Source: Epiperipatus broadwayi
Taxonomy: Eukaryota > Onychophora > Udeonychophora > Euonychophora > Peripatidae
DNA length: 64,000 bases
Assembly (NCBI GenBank): GCA_028023455.1
Contig: JAQFVV010006713.1
Span: 248,001-312,000 of the forward strand
Reading direction: 5' to 3'
Shown piece after piece: positions 21,841 through 36,099 of the stretch. Made by a program: the position numbers and the translations under genes. Each line of letters starts with the position of its first letter. Position 1 is the stretch's first letter. The notes under the pieces are model-generated. The model ran no database searches. It saw nothing but the letters and a program-made list of their open reading frames with translations, and had not been told where the DNA came from.

Positions 21841-24769
21841 GATAGACTTTAAGTCACCATTATGTAAAGCCAATGAAAATTTTTTACTTACAGATCCTCT
21901 GTAAAATTCTGAAAAAGATAATGACAATAATAATATTCTTCAGTTTCTTGGATGTGAATCTATTATTGTATAGTAACATCTTTGTTGGATAGAAAAGTGA
22001 ACTTTCTAAAAAAGCAATTTATGATAAACTTTGAATATGGTTTTTATGGAACAAATAGATCTCATTAACATTATGAAGATTATCTCAAAGACAAGATTAC
22101 TTTCACTATGCCAAAGGAAGTTATTATATGATAAAAGTAGAAATATTTCTCTTCATTATCCTTAAGACCAAATGATATTTAAATAATAATTATTTTATAG
22201 TTATTTTCCCAACTGAAGTGCACTTGAGATAAGATCAAATCTATTAACCCCACACTTATATTATAGACTATTTATGCAGTAATTTCACTTTTGAAAAGTT
22301 CATGAAGTTTAGTGCTAATGTTAGTTTATTGGCTCGAGAACTATATGTTCCTGGATCAATATCCATCTGAGCAAAATTTAAAAAAATCAGTCTGATTGCA
22401 TGAATGCTCAACACTATATTGATGCTCAAACGTCACACATCTGGGCAATCAATTACACAGACCTATCATTAATTAAATGAAAACTATTACTAAAAAATTA
22501 AAAAAATATATTAAAAACTGGCTTAAATCATAAGCACATTATTTTTCACGAATAAATAAATGTATACTATGAAAACTAAATGATTTGCCTGAACCAAATA
22601 AATATCAAATTGTTTATTTAAAAAATATGCTTTATCCACAACTTATTTTTTAAAAAGACTTTATCTCTATGTACAAAATTTAAAGTGATATTTCAAGACC
22701 CACAAAACACAGTATTTGACAAGATTTAAGTCATAGAAAATTTGTTTTATCTATTACAATCATGTTCAAAGCCCAGGAAGCTTTATGTATCAGTTTAAAT
22801 TCATAGTGTCCACAATGCAATTGATATTTCATAACTGCAAAATTATTTTGATATAAGATGTTATTTTACAATATTTTAAAATCAAATAATTAGAACCATA
22901 TGTCTTGAAATATTATCTAAATATATAATAGAGAAAATACAACAATTTACTATTTATAAATTACATTATTTAAAAAATGATCTCATAAAATTTACATTTA
23001 TCTTCTTCAATTCAAAATCTATCTTTCTGATCTTTGCCCCACTTTGGAATATATTTAAATTTGCTCATTTTATATATGTAGGATAATTAGTTTGCGATTC
23101 TGAAAGATGAAAAGCACACAAATGACAGTTTTAGCTTTATTATGCACTTTTACTTGAAATTATTTTTTATTGTTAAATATTGTGAATGTGTGCCACCACT
23201 TGGAATTACCTTCATTTTAATTGTAGACATTAAATCTTCATATTAAACCACACACACAAAAAAAGAATAATATATTAAAAGGTAGTAATACACTAATTCT
23301 CCTTCAGTACAAAAATAGTACTAAACTTGGCAATATTATGATTATTACATTTTTAATTACAAGTGTCAAATTCACTCCAGCCACAACTTTGACATCATCT
23401 AATATTATGATATATATATAAGCAATAGTAAATTTTATCTCATTTAAAACTAGTCCAATCATAATTGTTCATTAACACTTCAAAAAAGTTGATATCAAAT
23501 CAAACAAGATATCTCTAATTGCTTCTAGTCATCAACATAAGATTTCTTGGATCTTTCACAAATTAATTTAATGTTAATTTTTTTTTTTTTTTTAAATTAT
23601 ATGTAGAAAAAAAAAAAAAAACTTCCTATGGTTAAACAATGTTATGAAAAGTGAAATTCTGAGTTCCTTTTATAAAATATTCCAAATAATCTAGCACAAA
23701 TAATTAATGGAATTATTTTTTGAAACATTTTCTGAAAAATATTTAAATTCATTCATATATAGGCATAATAATATTATTAATTTGGCTTTGTATAATTAAA
23801 AACCTTATATCTTTCAGACAAAATTACAAACATGATTATAAAACTTTCATGGCCTTAAAACTTAATTACACATGTATTAAATGAATAGAGTACAGTAAAT
23901 AAAATATATCCACACATTTTTTTTTTTTTTAAAAAGACACAGTTTAGCTAAATATTTGTAAATTAGTTCACCTAATTGCCATGAGCATCATAATTTATAT
24001 TTTCTATCATATTTTAATAATTTTATTTAATCCTACGATGACTACAATACTGTTTAGTCATGTAAGTCCTACAAATGTTATCTCATATTTGTTTTACATA
24101 AATATCATTTCAAATTGGATTTTTTTTATTATTATAAGCATTATTTACAATACACATTAAAATGTTTATAAAAAATATAGTAAATGAAGAAATAATATTA
24201 CTTTTGTTTAACTGGATTCAATTAATTTATTTTTTATAATCTATTATTATAATGAAATAAATCTGCTTTAATTATTGTAGAAGTTTTATATTCATTTAAA
24301 AAAAAAATTGATTATTTGAAAAAGATAAAAAAAATTACAGCCATTTAGATTACAAAGCAGTATGAAATACTATTAAAACAGAAAAAGGGGCATAAAATTT
24401 ATACTATGCAAGCTAAATTCAAACTGATTTAAATTTTGGAAAGTATATACACACACTGAGGAAAATACTGAGCTGAACACCAATTTTGCTAAAAATATTA
24501 TACGAAATTAGGATATTTGAAAATATGGCTTGTAATTATTGAGTGTTTTAATTCAAGCACTGCTTGCATATAATGGGTTTTATATCTTTAAATTAGCATT
24601 CTCCAGTTTCAATTTAAAATCATAGCAAAAACATGCAGTCTACACATGCACTAATTGTGTAATTCTCTTCCATTTTTTTTTCTAATTTCAGAAAACAAAA
24701 GTTATAATTTTCTATAACAAAAATTGACAATTTTATGACAATTTTTCCAATTTCCTAATTTTGATTTCC
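21841..24769. other. Anonymous AT-rich DNA
   Basis: No gene recognised. Contains AT microsatellite and homopolymer stretches (for example poly-T at 23579-23593 and poly-A at 23608-23621). Confidence 0.55.
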
Positions 24770-24799
24770 TCCCCCCTTATTTTCTTCATTTTTACAGAA

Positions 24800-26420
24800 T
24801 TGTGTTTGACCAGAAATTTATAAAGGGGGTAGAATACATTATTCAACTGATTCAATGTTAGATAGTGATTTCCCTATGGCAGAGTAGATCTCTGAGGTTT
24901 CTTGTAGGAGTTCTATAAATGAATTATCCACTAATGATTTTTCAGAGGAAAAAATAGATGTGGTTCTTAAAAAAAGATGAAAAAGATGGTTAAACAAGAA
25001 ATCTGTGCACACAAGTGCTGAGCTATTCTTACTCCAGTACTACCTTTCCAATCAGGTCTGAATGAGTTGCCATTGAACATTATCAGCTCACATTTGTCAA
25101 TAGAACCCCAGTTTTTCACAAGTGAAAACTCAATTTTAATTTTTTTTTCCAATTAGTATTTAACAACAACAACAACAACAAAAAACATTATTGAGACTAA
25201 GTATGCTCATGATAAAAAAGATTGGGATTGGATACATTTATCATTGTATCATGAATTATCAGCATTTTTTGGCATGATAGTAGTTATATCCTCCAGATAT
25301 CATGTGCATAGATTAGATGATATCTGGAGTTCTGATATGAAGCAAAGACAATCTTATTTTGCAGACATTATGACACAAATTAGATTTTTTCATATATTAT
25401 CTTTTCTGCATTTTAACGATAATAAAAATATACCAAATGCTATATATAAAGATTTTGATAAAATATATAAAGCTTAGACCAATCACAGACTACTAACTAC
25501 AATGCAAAATTCAAAGTTGTATATCAAATGCATAGAGAAGTAGCAGTTGATGAAGCTATTATTATATATACTGGTCATAGTAGCATAAAGCAATATGATT
25601 TCTCAACACTGATAAAGCAAAGTTCAAATAGTGAATGAGCACAAATAGCCATAACAGATATGTGCTCCATGTGGAGTTATACACAGGCAAAAATATAACT
25701 TCAAATGTTGGCCAAGGTCTATTTATTCAAGCTGTGCTCTCAATAATTTTAACACATCTATCCAAACAGCATCATATTATTTTTTATGATAGATATTTAA
25801 CAAGGGTACAGTTAGCAAAAAAAAAAAACTATCTGCAAACTAACTCTCCTGTTGTGACAAAGTGTAAATAGAAGGGGAGACAGCATCAAAGAAATAAATA
25901 AAAATTATAAAAAAAGTATAAAAAGGAGATCCTTAGATTTTGTAATTGACAGTCTTCAATCTTAAAATTGGATGGATGAAAGGCCAATTCTAATGCTCAC
26001 TAATGTTTATCCACCTTCTAGAAATGATGCTATTAAAAGACATAAAGATGGGACATACGATCCATTGTCCACAATAAAAATATACAACTGCTACATGGGT
26101 GGAATAGTCTTGGCCAATAAAAAATGACTTTAATATGATTGGAAAGTCAATCACCTGTGCACCCTTTCTGGCACTGCTTTGATACAGCTGTTACAAATGC
26201 ATATATTTTGTATACAGGGTACATGATTTCAAACATCCACTTTTGTGACAACACTATACAAGGGTCTTTTTTGTTTACTGCATGGTTATTATTAGTGATA
26301 AACATACTCTTTACATTTTCTTTTCTGATCACTGCACTTTGCACACATTATTTTAATATTACATGGATCAAAAGCATGGCCAAATTCCACTTCATGCTCC
26401 AGAAACACTGACTTCAAATT
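24800..26420 (+). pseudogene. piggyBac-type transposase, broken
   Basis: Several frames together follow a piggyBac-derived transposase (DDE_Tnp_1_7). An acidic/serine start lies near 24860-24960. The next part, at 25215-25477, includes YHELSAFFGMIVV, then HRLDDIWSSD and RFFHILSFLHFND. Then comes VYQMHREVAVDEAII with SIKQYDF (about 25515-25610), which holds the conserved VDEA followed by a KQY-like block. The wall after it (WMDERPILMLTNVYP, DGTYDP, NCYMGG at about 25970-26105) matches the usual DKRPVLMLST...YNxxMGGVD. The end (DTAVTNAYILYTGY at about 26175-26225) matches the VVNAYIL segment. At least five stops or frameshifts interrupt it. Conserved Asp residues are partly present but the protein cannot be made. 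TTAA ends and terminal repeats were not found, so element limits are unknown. Confidence 0.8.
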
Positions 26421-29400
26421 TGGATCTTTCTATGAGTAAGAATACTGTACATATTCTTAAATAAAAGTTTTAACTAATCACATATCAATAAGCACATTAA
26501 CAGAATGAATAAAATTTAACTTATTATAGTAACATATATTTCATCTCTAAACTTCAACACTTACAATTTATGCAAGAAACTGGAAACTTCATATGAAATT
26601 ACACTATTGGGTACAAAAACAACAGTTGTATTTTAATAATGGACTATTTCCATCATCTAATATGAGTATTGAATATCTTTAGAAAGACATACAATACTCA
26701 TATTAAATGATGGAAATAGTCCAATATAAAAACACAATTAGAACACCATCATCACAAACCTTCAGGAAAAGAAAAACAACAATGATTTGCTTCTTTTCTC
26801 ATAGCACACTTTATTAAAAAAGTTGAATTTATACAATTAATTTCTAATTTAGAAAAAAAAAAAATCAAATATTTTCTTCCTTAGGTTTTAACACAAAAAA
26901 TCTTTTGCATAATGCTTCCCATTCTTTTTCTATCATTTTATTTTAAGAATAATTTGTTTTGTCTTATATAAGTATATTTCTAATTTACAGAAATATAATA
27001 CTGTTAAAACTGAAAAATAAAAATCTTACAAGTTTTCTTAATAATTTGAAGTAGCACTATATTTTGTTAAGTCAAAAATGATCCTAATTCTGGTAATACT
27101 TTAGAAACCAATATAGTAAACTTCAATGTCAGCTCCAATATAAAAATATATATGCTGCATTCTTATTCTGTGCTAACATGGTGACTTTAATAATGTTTTG
27201 CAAAATAAAAAAATACTGAATTGTATTAATTATTAAAAACCATTTTAAGATAGTTTCTTCAGCAACAAATATCATTTATATTTACTATTTATAGTATGAA
27301 TAATTTCTTTTGGCAGAAATTAGTTTTTCATGGTCTTACATATCAGTGCCAAATAATTATTTTCTCCACTCATCCAAGAAAACATTTCCATGTTTTATCA
27401 AATCAATGTTTTGTTAAGTTAATCAAAATAGAATGACTTAAAGAATAGGAATTCATTATTAATAATATCTATTCTCTCAATGAGAATTAAGACAGAGGTC
27501 TCTTAAGCTATAATAGTGTTTAATGTCTGTATCTAATATTTAATTAACTGACCATTATTAATGTAATCCTGTTATTAATCATATTTTATCATTTGAAAGA
27601 GTCTATCAAAAGTGACAGATTTAGAAATTATTGCTATGAATTTTATTTAGTTATTTTGATTTAAAATGTTTATTTTTGTTTAATGTGCATAATTTTAAAC
27701 AAAATATCCCTTTACTATTAATAAGTACCACAAATCTAGCATTACGCTGTAGGCAAGTCATACTAGCTTGGCCACTATAATTATTAAGCAAATAAAATGT
27801 TCATTAATGTTTTAAAAAAAAAATTAACAAAGCTTCAAAATCATCAACATAATTTCAATCTTCAGGATATGATGAGTCAATTTATTTTCTGATAAATCCT
27901 TCATGACACTTTCATTATTATTACTTTAACTTGTTCTAAATTTTTATTAACCTTCTAAAGGCATAATTAATAATAATAATAAAAAAAAAAAAACCTAGGA
28001 GGTGAAGGTGGGGCAAAATAACCATAATAACACAATAACAATCCTAAACTTATACAGCAAGTTCAGCCTTTTTTAAAATATTAAATTATTTTATTAGTAA
28101 AGATAAAATAAAACCAAAAAATCATCTTCCTTTTTGCAATTTTAAAATAAATAAATTAAAAAATACTAAGTTCATTGTTAAATTTATGTAATTAGGGCAT
28201 GGAAATTATTGCAGACATTTTTTTTTAAAAAAAAAAAAAGATGACAGTTATTTATATTTACACTACAGAAATCTAGATTCCAACAAAGAGATAGATTCAC
28301 TAATGATTTGTCAAAGATAAGTCAAAGACTTAAATTCCATTTTTGAAGCAGATAAACATAGTAGCCATTGGTGCTAGTGAACATATTTAGATTTCAGTAA
28401 TGTCTAGCAAAACTATGTTCTGTTGGCTTTATTGTAGAATTTAAAAAAAGAAAAGTTTAGACATGTAAAGAAGTCTGCTAATTATATCATAATTCTACAC
28501 TTTGTAAAAATGTTCTCATCTGAACATTTAAATAGAAAATCTTGATTTAAAGTGTACATTCAGTGGTGAAACAATGTCTTGAGTTAGTCAGTGATAAATC
28601 TGATCTATATTTTCTTATATCTGATAAAAAGAATATGTGAAAGAATGGGCAGCTGATGCAAAAAGATTGACTTGAGAACATTCAGAAATTTAGTATGAAT
28701 GATTTGTTTTCAAAGAGAAATACAGTATTCAATAGTAGAATATTCAAGAACTAAAAAAGCTGTTTTTAAAATATTTGTATCACAAGCTCCATTAGCGTTT
28801 GAAGTAAATTATTCTTGAGGATTATTTTAGAATTGACCTTTAGATAAGAAAAATTAATTAGATTATGAACCAAAGTCATCTTTCAATCTATTGTTGTAAA
28901 AGACTACACATCAAAATTTTTATTATGGTAAATATAAAAGAAAAGTTTAAATGATAAAGTTGGACAAAAATTTATTCTTGGAAATATACTTTTTTAAAGT
29001 ACTATTTGTTTACATATTTCTTAATTCTTATACAATTTTGTTTCTTCAAATTTATATATATATATGCTTTTTGACTGATAATAATAATCAATAGAATTTT
29101 GATATTGCATGCTATTCCATTAATAATGTAACATATTTTAGCATCTTAATATTTAACAAAACTCTGCATCATAAAATGCCATTTCTTATTTGTGATGTCT
29201 GAAACAAATTATATTAAATAGCTATTATTTCAACAAACTCAAATGAGATGATGACATAAACAATTGCACAACAAAGATTATCTTGGTAAAATTAAATTTT
29301 CAAACATTCTAAAATAATTGTATTAGAATAAAATTGTTGAAAAAACTCATTTTATTGCCTTCATTTTAATTTAACTGGCATAGAATTTTAAGATTAATGC

Positions 29401-30022
29401 TAATCCACAATGTTTTATTTTTTAATTAATCCAATATTAGCAAGTATTCCTTCTGCAAAAAAAAATATACATATATTTATAAAATATTATTTAAGAATAA
29501 TCCAATTTGCAAATAACTCTCTGTTTTTGATAAACTTATGATATTTATTGATAAGGATGAAACGATACAAACATTTTGAATAAGCTAGATAAAATTTAGT
29601 AGCATTGGAAAATGCTTCTAACATAATAATGAATAAATTTTGAGCAAAGTACTAATTAAGTTTTCAACAATATTTGGAATATTTTTTTACCATTTGATAT
29701 TAAGAGAATGAAAAATCAAGCACATAATATTTTTCTGAACAATATGCAAATAATTCAATTTTATTATAATAAACTTTATTATTTTCACTTTTATTTCTAT
29801 TTAAACAAATTTGAAATATGTTTGCAATGGAATGTGTTAATGTAAAAGCAATGAAATTGTTTTATAAAATGAGTTTTCAGTTAATAACATTTATGACATG
29901 CATTAATGACACAATTAGATATTTTTGTAATATACACTCTGATAAAACTTGAAACAACAATTTATATAAAAGATCAAAAATTTAAGCAAAATTAAATTTT
30001 AAGATTATCCTTCAAAGAGAGA
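26421..30022. other. Anonymous AT-rich DNA with one hairpin
   Basis: Apart from the hairpin at 26626-26738 I see no gene, terminal repeat pair or RNA gene. Homopolymers and AT microsatellites are frequent. Confidence 0.5.
26626..26738. repeat. Compact hairpin, ~46-bp arms
   Basis: GGACTATTTCCATCATCTAA at 26641 and its inverse ending at 26722 sit around a 20-base loop. The inner 31-base arms differ at one position, and weaker pairing extends outward to 26626 and 26738. A half-copy with the same TAGTCCAATATA landmark lies at 42340-42372, so this is probably a tiny MITE rather than a lone RNA gene. Confidence 0.7.
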
Positions 30023-31271
30023 CCTTAGATCAGTGGTCTTCAACTTTTTCACACCTGCAGTCCAGCAAAAATAAGGATAAGATTTCACAGACCGGCAGAA
30101 GTTTACAGATAAATTTTCGTAAAGATGTAACCTGCTTAGCCTTAGCTAAGCATAATTGTTTTAACTGACCAAAACAGCACACTAGTTATTGTGTATTGTA
30201 ATGGTGTTGCTTACCTTCACATGCTGAACACAGAAAACAGTACAATACCAATCATTTTTATTAATGTGATTGCATTTCTATGTTTATTATTTCATTGTTA
30301 AAACATTCAAGAATAAAATGTTATTCACCTGAATGTTGGGAAATATCATAGCTAGTGTAATTACATGGCAATGATTATGATAAATGTAATATCTGTATTT
30401 AATGTTAAATATACAAGATGGTTATATATATATATATGGAGGTTGTCTTTTGATAGTAGTAAGGGCAAAATAGAAATCGTGTAATTAATCACTGTACAGT
30501 CAAAAAAAAATTCACCGTATTTTAAATCTGAAAAAATAAAACGAAACGTGTAAAAGTCTGAAGTTTTGATGTTATTGTAATTTTTTTGTGTGCGCTGGTG
30601 TGTTGAAAGGATCAAAAAATGTAATTAATAGGAAAAGTTTTTTTTTTTTAAATGTAAAATAGATATCGCGTAATAGAAATAAAGCCAAAAAAAAAAAAAA
30701 TGGCAAAGTTATTTTTTGTTTGTTTTTATTTTTAAAAAAAGGTTAACAGAAACTGGTTTTAAAAATAAAAGTTTTAGTATATTAGCAGTATACAAATAAA
30801 ACCAAAAAATATTGCCTTATAGGCCAAAAAAAAAAAGTGGGCATATTTTTAAACAAAAAAAAAAAGGAAACTTGAAAAAGTCAAAAGTTTTGATCTTGTT
30901 TTAACACATAAACAATGCCGACAAGCAACCGTGATTGGCTATCAAAAGACAACTGGAGCTTGTTTAATAAAAAACCTTTTTTTTTTAATTTTGAATTTTT
31001 TTAGAAAAATAATAAATTTAATTCTATCTCTCCATAAACATCTGTGATAAATAGAAAAACAAATTAATCTATGTATGATTGATTAGATTTCGTTTTTGTT
31101 CTGTTTCTTATTTTTTAACAGAGTAAAAATGCAATGAAAAAATAAATAAAAACTGTTTATATTAATTAAAAGTTTAAAATCTTATTATTTTGTTATTACT
31201 AACTTTCTTACTAGTCTAGCGCGGCCCGGTGGTTGAAGCGCGGCCCGTGGTTGAAGACCACTGCCTTAGAT
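30023..31271. mobile_element. hAT-type element, non-autonomous, perfect 8-bp duplication
   Basis: The element 30031-31263 starts CAGTGGTCTTCAACTTTTTC and ends GTGGTTGAAGACCACTG, typical hAT inverted ends. CCTTAGAT stands on both sides (30023-30030 and 31264-31271), a perfect 8-bp duplication. Left subterminal sequence has the CCTGCAGTCCAGCAAAAAT and CACAGACCGGCAGAAGTTT blocks often seen in hAT MITEs. At the right end GCGCGGCCC(G)GTGGTTGAAG is duplicated in tandem. There is no transposase. An unrelated element is nested at about 30439-30957. Confidence 0.9.
30439..30957. mobile_element. Element nested in the hAT element
   Basis: GGTTGTCTTTTGATAG at 30441-30456 is the inverse of CTATCAAAAGACAAC at 30939-30953, giving 15-16-base matching ends. 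The interior contains, inverted, the tandem block also found at 17.5 kb. Right-end sequence continues GCCAATCACGGTTGC in inverse reading. The flanks are too AT-rich to call a duplication. Confidence 0.5.
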
Positions 31272-33010
31272 AAGCTCCATGTAAAGTTTTTTTTTTTTTA
31301 ATTTCAATTTAATAAACTATTTTGCCTTTAGCTTCAGCAATTTTTAAATTACAGGAAATGATTTCAAGTTATGGGCCATTTAATTTGCAATAATCATAAA
31401 AAAAAGTTACATGTATAAATTACAAAGGACTTATGCTATAATGGACAGTATGATTAAAAAGTGAGGTTTGAATTTAGTTAAAATTTGGATTTTTTCCCCC
31501 AAGATTCCAAGCAAACTTAGGATTTTTCATTCATATATCCAGCCCAGCTAGACATCCAATTACTAGTCAATAAATGAATATCTAGCTATTTTTAATTAAA
31601 AGATAAAGCAAAAAAAAAATTATAAACTCTCACAATCCCAAATTTAAATAGCATTATCTTCTGTCCCAATGAAGAAATCCTTAGGCTATTTACCTTTACA
31701 TAAATATTTTATTTGAAAAACTTGTACTCTTATTTTTAAGTTTTAACATCCATAGAATTTATAATGAAATGTTCTTTCCCCAAAATAAATATAACATACT
31801 TATAAAACAACATCTACTTTCGAAAAAAATCAAAGCACTTTCAATGTATCACAAAAATACCTTTAATATAAATAAAACTTGACTTTGCATTTTTTAAAAT
31901 TAGAAAATATGAAAAATTTACTTTAGCTATATTAAAATAAAACACAAAAATATTATAAATTAACATTTTATTACACAACGCACTTGTATGTGCATGTGTG
32001 TATTTTTTAAATTAATAATTAAAATATATATAATTTTTTTAAATTATGAGGTAGTTCTTAAAAATTTAATAGCACAACATTCCATAATTTTATTAATCTT
32101 TTTTTATTCTTAACATTCATAAAAGTAACAAAAATCAAAGTAAAATATACTATATATGCATAACAAAAACTAACCATATATAAACAAACTAAGCATAAAT
32201 TAAATAAATAAGAGCTTTAATAAAACAAAAATTACTTCATTACTGCATAACTTTTCTTACTTTTTTATCATTAGTTTTTAAAATAACATATTAAAAATAT
32301 TTATTCTTATATAAAAAAATCACATAAAGATTTTTTTTTTAAAATTTGCATTAAATTGTTAAAAAAAAAGTTTCAATTTACAATTTTTTAAATTATTTAA
32401 CATATTAAACAAAAATTAACCAATCATTTAAATTAATTTATGCAGTGCATTATTAATTTCAATGCAAAGTTAGCATATGGACATGACTTTTTCATATATA
32501 TTAAGCTAAAATACAATTTTGTAGGATTTAAATGAATTATAATTTATTAAATTATTTTTATTTCTATAAAAATTTATAGCTGAGTAAGTACTACTAATTT
32601 TGCTATGTTTGAATGCACATTACTGAAAAATTGTTTATAAAAAGTAAATAATTATTCCAAATATATTTCACCACTGACTTGTCTAATCAGATCTTCATTT
32701 TAATATCAATTAAGAACAAGTTACTTCTTATTTAAAGAATTAATAATATTAAATAGTCTATTCAGTATAATATTTTTTAACTTTATTTTATCTTGTTGAA
32801 CCACTTCTTTTTGGGTAAATAATTGTAATAAATAATAAAGTTCTGTATTAGATTTTATTAATACAAAATTTTCATTAATTTTTTACAATGATTTGATATC
32901 AAAAGTCCTCATTGTTATCTCTTTTTGAAATAAAAAAAATTATACTTCACACATAGTTACTTTTATTATTATTAATATTTCTAATAAGGTAAATATAAAA
33001 AAGACCATTA
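31272..33010. other. Anonymous AT-rich DNA
   Basis: No gene, paired repeat or RNA gene recognised. Confidence 0.55.
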
Positions 33011-33017
33011 TGTATTA

Positions 33018-33266
33018 CAAGTTCTCTGCTCAAAGGCAAATTGAATTAACTAAGCAACAATCAAGTGATAATATTTAGTGATTATCAGTTGTAGTTTACT
33101 ATTATTTACTACTATCTTAACAAAATTTATCACCTCAATTTTAGAGCTGCATCATAAATATTAATGTTCCACACCATCAAAATGTACATACTTAATAGAA
33201 TGCATGCACATTAAGTTTTCTAGCCAAAGGTAGATTGGGTTAACTAAGCAACAACATACAGTATTA
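33018..33266 (+). repeat. Direct repeat, ~190-bp spacing
   Basis: A block ending TTAACTAAGCAACAA, preceded by CTCAAAGGCAAATTGAA or GCCAAAGGTAGATTGGG, occurs at about 33025-33070 and again at 33214-33256. It lies just upstream of the LINE scrap at 33.3 kb. Confidence 0.6.
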
Positions 33267-33299
33267 TATATTAATAAAAATAATAATAAATGTTCATCT

Positions 33300-33545
33300 T
33301 AAAGACAATTGTTGAAGATGGTAAAATTACAAAAATTATAATATTTTGGACATGTGGCAAGACATATAGATTAGCACAACTGAAAAAAACATTAGTTGGA
33401 TATGGTGAATGAATCAAGAGGACAACCAAGATTGGACTAATAACATTATAGAATGAATGGAATTGACAATTTTGGAAGCATGCACAAAGGCAGAGATGAG
33501 ATTGATCTGAATACGGTTCATCCCCACCATCACTCATCTTCAAAT
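33300..33545 (+). pseudogene. LINE C-terminal scrap
   Basis: The plus-strand reading, with frame changes, gives YFGHVARHID, then MVNESRGQPRLD, then HYRMNGIDNFGSMHKGRDE. This follows the C-terminal tail of non-LTR retrotransposon polymerases: F-G-H-V-x-R, a G-x-R-x-x-G-R-P-R block, D-(I)-x-E-W-x-G, and a final RD-x-W-like end. Stops interrupt it, and no reverse-transcriptase core is next to it. The tail differs in wording from the RTE-like element at 45 kb, so it is probably another LINE family. The 90-codon frame on the opposite strand is a shadow. Confidence 0.55.
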
Positions 33546-36099
33546 TGATGGATCAGGTGAATGATAGTTTAAGCTTCTATTGAAATACTAATTTATAATT
33601 CCAAAAAACAGCAAGATGACTGATACTGTGATCAAATAATAATTTGGTTTAGAAAAAGAATATCAAAATTATATAAAAGAATTAAGTTTCTGTAAAAACA
33701 AAAGTGTTACCAATATAATGTACTAACAAATCATAATTGTAGACTTGTTTAAGTATAATATTTACATATTTATTCATATAAATACTACAAATAAGTAAAA
33801 CCTGGCTATTAATTTACTTAAAAAAAAAAGTGAATGTTAGCGATTTTTATATTAAATTTAATTTAATAATAATAAAAAAACTTTATATAACACATAAAAT
33901 TTAATCATTATTAAATGTTATAAATCTAGGTACTTTGAATATTAATGGAGTTTAAATATGTTAATGATATAAAATTATATCCCAGTCATTTACTTCTTAA
34001 AAGATTATACTTTTTTGATATTTAGACTAGATTTCTGTACTGATATATAGTTGGCTAACTTCTACAAGGCTATCTTTCTCATGTTTATTCTTTAATCACT
34101 AAAATAAGTGCTCATGGTTTGCATATCTACTTTTCATAACATTGCAGATATACAATTTATATTTGACAAACTATATTTTTATAAATCACCACTAAACAAA
34201 CTAATTCATAATGCAAAAGTGTTTTAAAAATAAGCACTTTCTGTTATGAGAGAGAGATACGATGAAGATTATAAAATGTAAGCATTTCAACATTATTTCA
34301 AATGAAAATTTTGTAATACAGTCAAAATACAAAACTAGCAAATGATTTCATGGATAACCAAATGCATTATAAAAATCTATAAAATATTTTTAAAATGATT
34401 AAATGTTTTTGATTGTTGCTATTAAAAAAAAAAAAACAACCAACGATTTATTAATGATTTAAAAGTATTAAAATTTTCCAATTTTCTTGGGAGAAGCTGT
34501 AATTCCAAAAAAGTGAATCATTGGTTAATGGATAGAAGGTCCTTACCAATCTGATAAGATTGGTATATAAATGGAAAATAAAATAATATTTATAGATTAA
34601 CAGAAGCAGCAGATAAGGCCCCTTAGCTGTAGTGAAAGCAATTCATCTAGAAGACAATCACTATATAAAATTCTGATCTTTAAAGTTGGGAATTGAGATA
34701 TTGGAACAACTGATTGATAGATAGAAAGTGAATATTAAAATCAAATTCAATAATGGAATGAAAAGATGAAGGCAACACAAACAACAAAAAATGGCACAGA
34801 ATATACAAATTTATCCAATGAATTAAATGAAATAATAACACATGAAGATTAATCTGGCTATCTAAATGAAAATAATAAACATACCCAAAATATGTATACA
34901 AATTTTAAAATAAAATTAAATAGAAATACATTAAAAAAATACATGTAAATTAATGTCTGATGTGCCATATGATTTAATATAGTATAGAATAGCAGAATCA
35001 AAAAGTAAGGATTCCTAAATCAATTCTTAACAGATTAAAATAAAATAAAATAAAAACATTCAATTTGATCAAATAAGCAGAAATGTTGTGCCCAACATAC
35101 CACCTGAGTTCTTGATCGTTAAATAAATCATACAATTATCTATAAACAACCATACAATTATAAGCCTAAATAATGCAAACATTTGTACGCCATAATTTTC
35201 AGACAATCCCAGGAGATTGTTTAGAAGGGTTAACAGTTTTTTTTTTTTACTACAGCGAATAATATGAGCACAAAATATTATTAATATTTTTATTTATAAT
35301 AAAATAAATATGCAATGTCCAACGTGTAATGCAAACATTTCTAATACTATTTCTAAATTTGAAAATAACTACATTCAACAAACCATATATTGTGCATAGA
35401 AGTGGCAGACAATCATAAAGAAAATTCAATGATCTTAAAAGTATTGGCATTGCAAATGTTGAATTTATTAATCATTTCAATTATGCAAGTCTACAAGTTG
35501 AACCCTCATTAAATTTTTCATTTGAAATATTTGATTTATTAATAATAGTTCAGCAAATAATTTACTCATATTAAAAAATGTTGATGATTGTTGCCCATTA
35601 CAGAATTAAAGTGTTCACCTCTTAGTTTAATGCCACCTTTCACTTCAGATATTCAATCATCACATGTTTTTCCAAGCAACTAATCATTTGATTATTATTA
35701 TTATTATTGTTAATGATCTCATAATTACTTTACAGTTGAAGCAGTCAATCTGTGATGCAGATTGAGCTTCATGGTTTCTTCAACTAACCAACCAACAGGA
35801 TTCAAATCCCTACACAGTTAAATAATGTATACGTTATATATATACCTGCATTACGTGTACACACCCACCAATGTTAGAAAATTTTATATTAATATATTTG
35901 AGAAGTAGTCGCGTGTATATATATATATGAAAGGAGATGGGGGGAATATTGTTTTATAAAATAAAAGATTGTAATTTTTTTTATGTATTTATTGTAATGC
36001 ATATATTTTGTTTTATAACAAAATGTACCAAAATGGCGAAAAGGAAATGCAATTGTTGAGAAGAATCTGGAAATCATTCACTATTTCAATTGTACAAAA
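33546..36099. other. Anonymous AT-rich DNA
   Basis: Two microsatellites (ATT repeats near 35692-35709; TA repeats near 35836 and 35919) and short unsupported frames. A stretch around 35920-35945 (ATATATATGAAAGGAG) recalls the motif in the Merlin-like arms, but only over about 16 bases. Confidence 0.5.

Noticed and set aside
26147-26344. 65-codon minus-strand frame
   Set aside because: Antisense to the last recognisable block of the piggyBac transposase.
30361-30615. 84-codon minus-strand frame
   Set aside because: Spans the edge of the nested element inside the hAT element; composition-driven.
35755-35830. Possible tRNA-derived SINE (GGATTCAAATCCC, B-box-like)
   Set aside because: No matching A box at the right distance and no cloverleaf; a single B-box-like string is weak evidence. 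A similar string at 43505 also stands alone.
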